DNA of 64,000 bases from Nodosilinea sp. FACHB-141 (GTDB taxonomy: Bacteria > Cyanobacteriota > Cyanobacteriia > Phormidesmidales > Phormidesmidaceae), in contig NZ_JACJPP010000012.1 in assembly GCF_014696135.1 (NCBI RefSeq), forward strand, positions 1 to 64,000, in the 5' to 3' direction. Position 1 is the stretch's first letter. Every line of letters begins with the position of its first letter. Position numbers and translations under genes: made by a program. The notes beneath the pieces were generated by a model. It saw nothing but the letters and a program-made list of their open reading frames with translations, did no database searches and had not been told where the DNA came from. Positions 61,898 to 64,000 of the stretch are shown in pieces.

Positions 61898-63111
61898 GGC
61901 TCGTTAACGGGATACTGTCGCCCCCGCCACTGGGTAGGTCGCCGCAGGGAAGAGAGACCAATGCGCGCCACCGCTGCCAGGTCAGCCAGAGGCGACAGCC
62001 AGAAGGCCCAGGCTCCTGGCGCTCCTTTGAGATCGTAAGCCGTCGCTACCGCCACCTGCATACCCAAGCGCATGAAGATCAAGACCATGTTCACGACGAG
62101 CAAGATCTGTAGCGCCAAAGACCACGATACGGGTGCAAAGTGCTGAAGTATCCACAGCCCAGGTACGAGCACCCAGGGCAACCCCTGCACCAGGGCAAGA
62201 AACATCCAATCCCACCAGACCTGAGCGGCTGGAGCTGCATCCTTGAGGTCGAGGGAGCGGCCCCACTCGCGCCAGGTTTCGGTCATGCCTTCGTACATGC
62301 GCACTTTCAGCAGTCGAGTGCCATCCCAAAAGCCCACTTTGGCACCCTGGGCGGCAGCGTGGCGAGCTAAGGTCACATCGTCGCAAAAAGAGGTAGAGGC
62401 GGACTGGTAGCCATTGAGTTTTTCGAGCAGCGATCGCCGCACCATAAAGCACTGGCCGTTAGCCATGACCCGCTGAGACGAGCCACTGGGGCTGCCCGCT
62501 GGGCCAAATCGATACACCAGTGTCATTAGCAAAGCGGGCTGCAGCCAGAATTCGCCAGGGTGCTTCAGAATAAACCGGGGCGCGAGGGAGACTAGGTCAT
62601 AGCCCTCGCTGTGCATCGCTCTAGCTAAAGCTGCCACTAGGCCGGGCTGAGGCTGGGTATCGGCGTCAATGCCCAACACCCAGGTGCTAGCGGTTGAGGT
62701 CTGGCGAAAGCCGTAGTCCAAGGCCCAGGGACGCCCAACCCAACCCTGGGGCAAAGGGTCATCCTCTAGCAGCCGCAACCGTGGGTCGTGGGCCTGGTAA
62801 GCCCTGACCACTGACTGGGTGTCGTCGGTTGATCGGCTGTCGACGACTAAAATTTCCCGCACTTCGTAGCCCTGACGGATCAGACCCTCTAGGCAGGGAC
62901 GTATCCGATCCGCTTCGTTGAGCGTGGGCACCACCACCGAAACTGTGCCTAGCAGATCGAGGTCGGGGGTCGCTGGGGCTAGAGGTGGTCTGCGAAAGGG
63001 ACCCTGCATCAACCGTGACAGCAGTATCGCCGCCATCGGCAACTGCACCAACAGCAGCACGACCGCTACAAAACTTGGCCAGAGAAATAGGGCGGCCGCA
63101 TTAGTGGGCAA
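61894..63111 (-). CDS. cruG: Carotenoid 2'-O-glycosyltransferase CruG
   Basis: CruG adds the sugar in myxoxanthophyll (myxol glycoside) synthesis. The 405-residue membrane protein has an N-terminal helix (FVAVVLLLVQLPMAAIL), a GT2-type domain with VSVVVPTLNEADRIRPCLEG, LGIDADTQPQPG, and the C-terminal helix pair ILLVVNMVLIFMRLGMQVAV. The start is TTG at 63111, with GAGG about nine bases upstream; no upstream ATG is available and the next internal ATG is codon 26. It is downstream of cruF on the same strand with a hairpin between them, matching the known cruF-cruG pair. Confidence 0.85.
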   Translation of the reverse strand: MPTNAAALFLWPSFVAVVLLLVQLPMAAILLSRLMQGPFRRPPLAPATPDLDLLGTVSVVVPTLNEADRIRPCLEGLIRQGYEVREILVVDSRSTDDTQSVVRAYQAHDPRLRLLEDDPLPQGWVGRPWALDYGFRQTSTASTWVLGIDADTQPQPGLVAALARAMHSEGYDLVSLAPRFILKHPGEFWLQPALLMTLVYRFGPAGSPSGSSQRVMANGQCFMVRRSLLEKLNGYQSASTSFCDDVTLARHAAAQGAKVGFWDGTRLLKVRMYEGMTETWREWGRSLDLKDAAPAAQVWWDWMFLALVQGLPWVLVPGLWILQHFAPVSWSLALQILLVVNMVLIFMRLGMQVAVATAYDLKGAPGAWAFWLSPLADLAAVARIGLSSLRRPTQWRGRQYPVNEP

Positions 63112-63188
63112 GGGAACACCTCAAAACGGACATTACAACTATTGAATCTACTGACTGTAAGCTCACGAGCTCAATTTCAGAATATTTA

Positions 63189-63216
63189 GCCTCGGATAGT
63201 ATCTACCATCCGAGGC
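63189..63216 (-). terminator. Hairpin between cruF and cruG
   Basis: GCCTCGGAT pairs with ATCCGAGGC around a ten-base loop, in the 150-base space between cruF and cruG. It may attenuate transcription or stabilise an mRNA end; no T-run follows on the minus strand. Confidence 0.5.
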
Positions 63217-63261
63217 CTAGAAGTTAATCCCGAAATTGGGCAGAAATGAGAGCTGTGTTAT

Positions 63262-64000
63262 TTAAGAACCCTTAGTCGCGGCTACCGGAGCCTCAATGAC
63301 CTGGGTAGGTTCGACTAATACACCTGACAGATCTTCTTGGGCGGTGGCACGCCAGCAGAGCACCGCAGGCAGGGCTCCGGTCAAAATTCCCAAAGCGATG
63401 GGGACGTAGAAGCCAGCCGCCAGGCTCATCACCAGGGCAAATCCGAAGTTAGCCAGGTATACGACGAGGGGTAGGGTGAGTTGCCCCTGGTCTAACTCAG
63501 GGGAAAACTTGAAGGTTTTCCATAAGCTTAGGGCTACACCCATAAATACGACCCCGGTGCCAAGCCAGCCTGCAAAATTCTGGTAGGGCATACCAAAAAA
63601 CGCGCCCGGCTCATGCCAGTACCAGAAGGGTAAAGCGGTCTGGCTCATGGCTGGATCGAGCACAAAATCCCAAGAGGTGAGGAGTATAGACCCTAGAAAT
63701 ACGGCAGCTAGCGATCGCGCCCAGTTATAGCGGCCGGCACCTCCCCCAGCAGCCAAACCGCTGCGAGCCAGCAAAAACGATGCCAGTCCCAGATAAAACC
63801 ACGATAGCGGAATGGTAAAAGGCACGAGACCAGCTACTTTGTAGCCCAACCCGTTGAGATAGGTGTAGTTGCCGAAGGGAAAACCAGTACGGGTGCCCAG
63901 CAGCTCACTCGTGAGCGAAACGCCGACTGCTGCGATCGCAAACGTAATCAAGCTACCCAGTCCTAGGGTGCGATAGGCATATAGAGCCACTGCCACGGTT
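63262..64000 (-). CDS. cruF: Carotenoid 1',2'-hydratase CruF, partial
   Basis: CruF hydrates the 1',2' double bond of gamma-carotene-type carotenoids before glycosylation by CruG. The visible 245 residues are highly hydrophobic with at least six helices. Characteristic segments are LLGTRTGFPFGNYTYLNGLG, WDFVLDPAMSQTALPFWYWH and GAFFGMPYQNFAGWLGTGVV, typical of the CruF/DUF422 family. The frame is open to the end of the window, so the N-terminus is missing. Confidence 0.9.
   Translation of the reverse strand, partial: TVAVALYAYRTLGLGSLITFAIAAVGVSLTSELLGTRTGFPFGNYTYLNGLGYKVAGLVPFTIPLSWFYLGLASFLLARSGLAAGGGAGRYNWARSLAAVFLGSILLTSWDFVLDPAMSQTALPFWYWHEPGAFFGMPYQNFAGWLGTGVVFMGVALSLWKTFKFSPELDQGQLTLPLVVYLANFGFALVMSLAAGFYVPIALGILTGALPAVLCWRATAQEDLSGVLVEPTQVIEAPVAATKGS

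Noticed and set aside
1-64000. CRISPR array, prophage or complete insertion sequence
   Set aside because: No regularly spaced identical repeats, phage structural genes, or intact transposase frames were found on either strand.

Overview
The window is cyanobacterial chromosome. Its first bases are the 3' end of psbA (photosystem II D1). It also carries psaK, carboxysome shell genes (ccmK3/ccmK4 type), the myxoxanthophyll genes cruF and cruG, a CruP-type flavoprotein, an aa3-type oxidase of the A2 (YSHPAVY) subfamily, a group 2 sigma factor and many HIP1 octamers (GCGATCGC). Overall style suggests a filamentous or Leptolyngbya/Nodosilinea-like lineage, but that placement is inference.

Layout. 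1-4.3 kb: psbA end, small phosphatase, acyltransferase, solitary MazF/PemK toxin, dnaN. 4.4-6.2 kb: a gene-free, tandemly duplicated, GGATCC-rich block with DnaA-box-like motifs, the best candidate for the chromosome origin. 6.2-13.3 kb: universal stress protein, carotenoid-type oxidoreductase, decayed transposase, an orphan A-PCP-TE peptide synthetase and a MITE-like element. 13.3-24.8 kb: comM, HD phosphohydrolase, SRP RNA, thiD-ftsZ-ftsQ division cluster, psaK, glycosyltransferase, TMEM14 protein, SLH lipoprotein. 24.9-34.4 kb: nucleoside hydrolase, ccmK3-ccmK4, small stress-type proteins, GAF protein, leuA, CPA2 antiporter.

34.5-45.4 kb: sdhA and sdhC lie on the same strand but are separated by about 8.2 kb of accessory genes. 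These are an RCCR-like bilin reductase with an NmrA protein, a frameshifted GFA gene, a GST, an SDR, a YkvA protein with a premature stop, and two genes set between attC-like integron recombination sites and about 165-bp direct repeats. A 13-unit, 21-bp tandem repeat closes the island next to sdhC. 45.4-64 kb returns to core content: SirB1-like protein, cruP, an SLH-tailed flavoprotein, a secreted acetamidase/formamidase-like protein, ctaC-ctaD-ctaE oxidase, sigma factor, murI, solanesyl diphosphate synthase, CYTH phosphatase, cruG and cruF (cut by the window end).

The most interesting regions are the duplicated origin-like block upstream of dnaN and the cassette-like array inside the split succinate dehydrogenase locus. 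No CRISPR array, tRNA, rRNA or intact transposase was seen.
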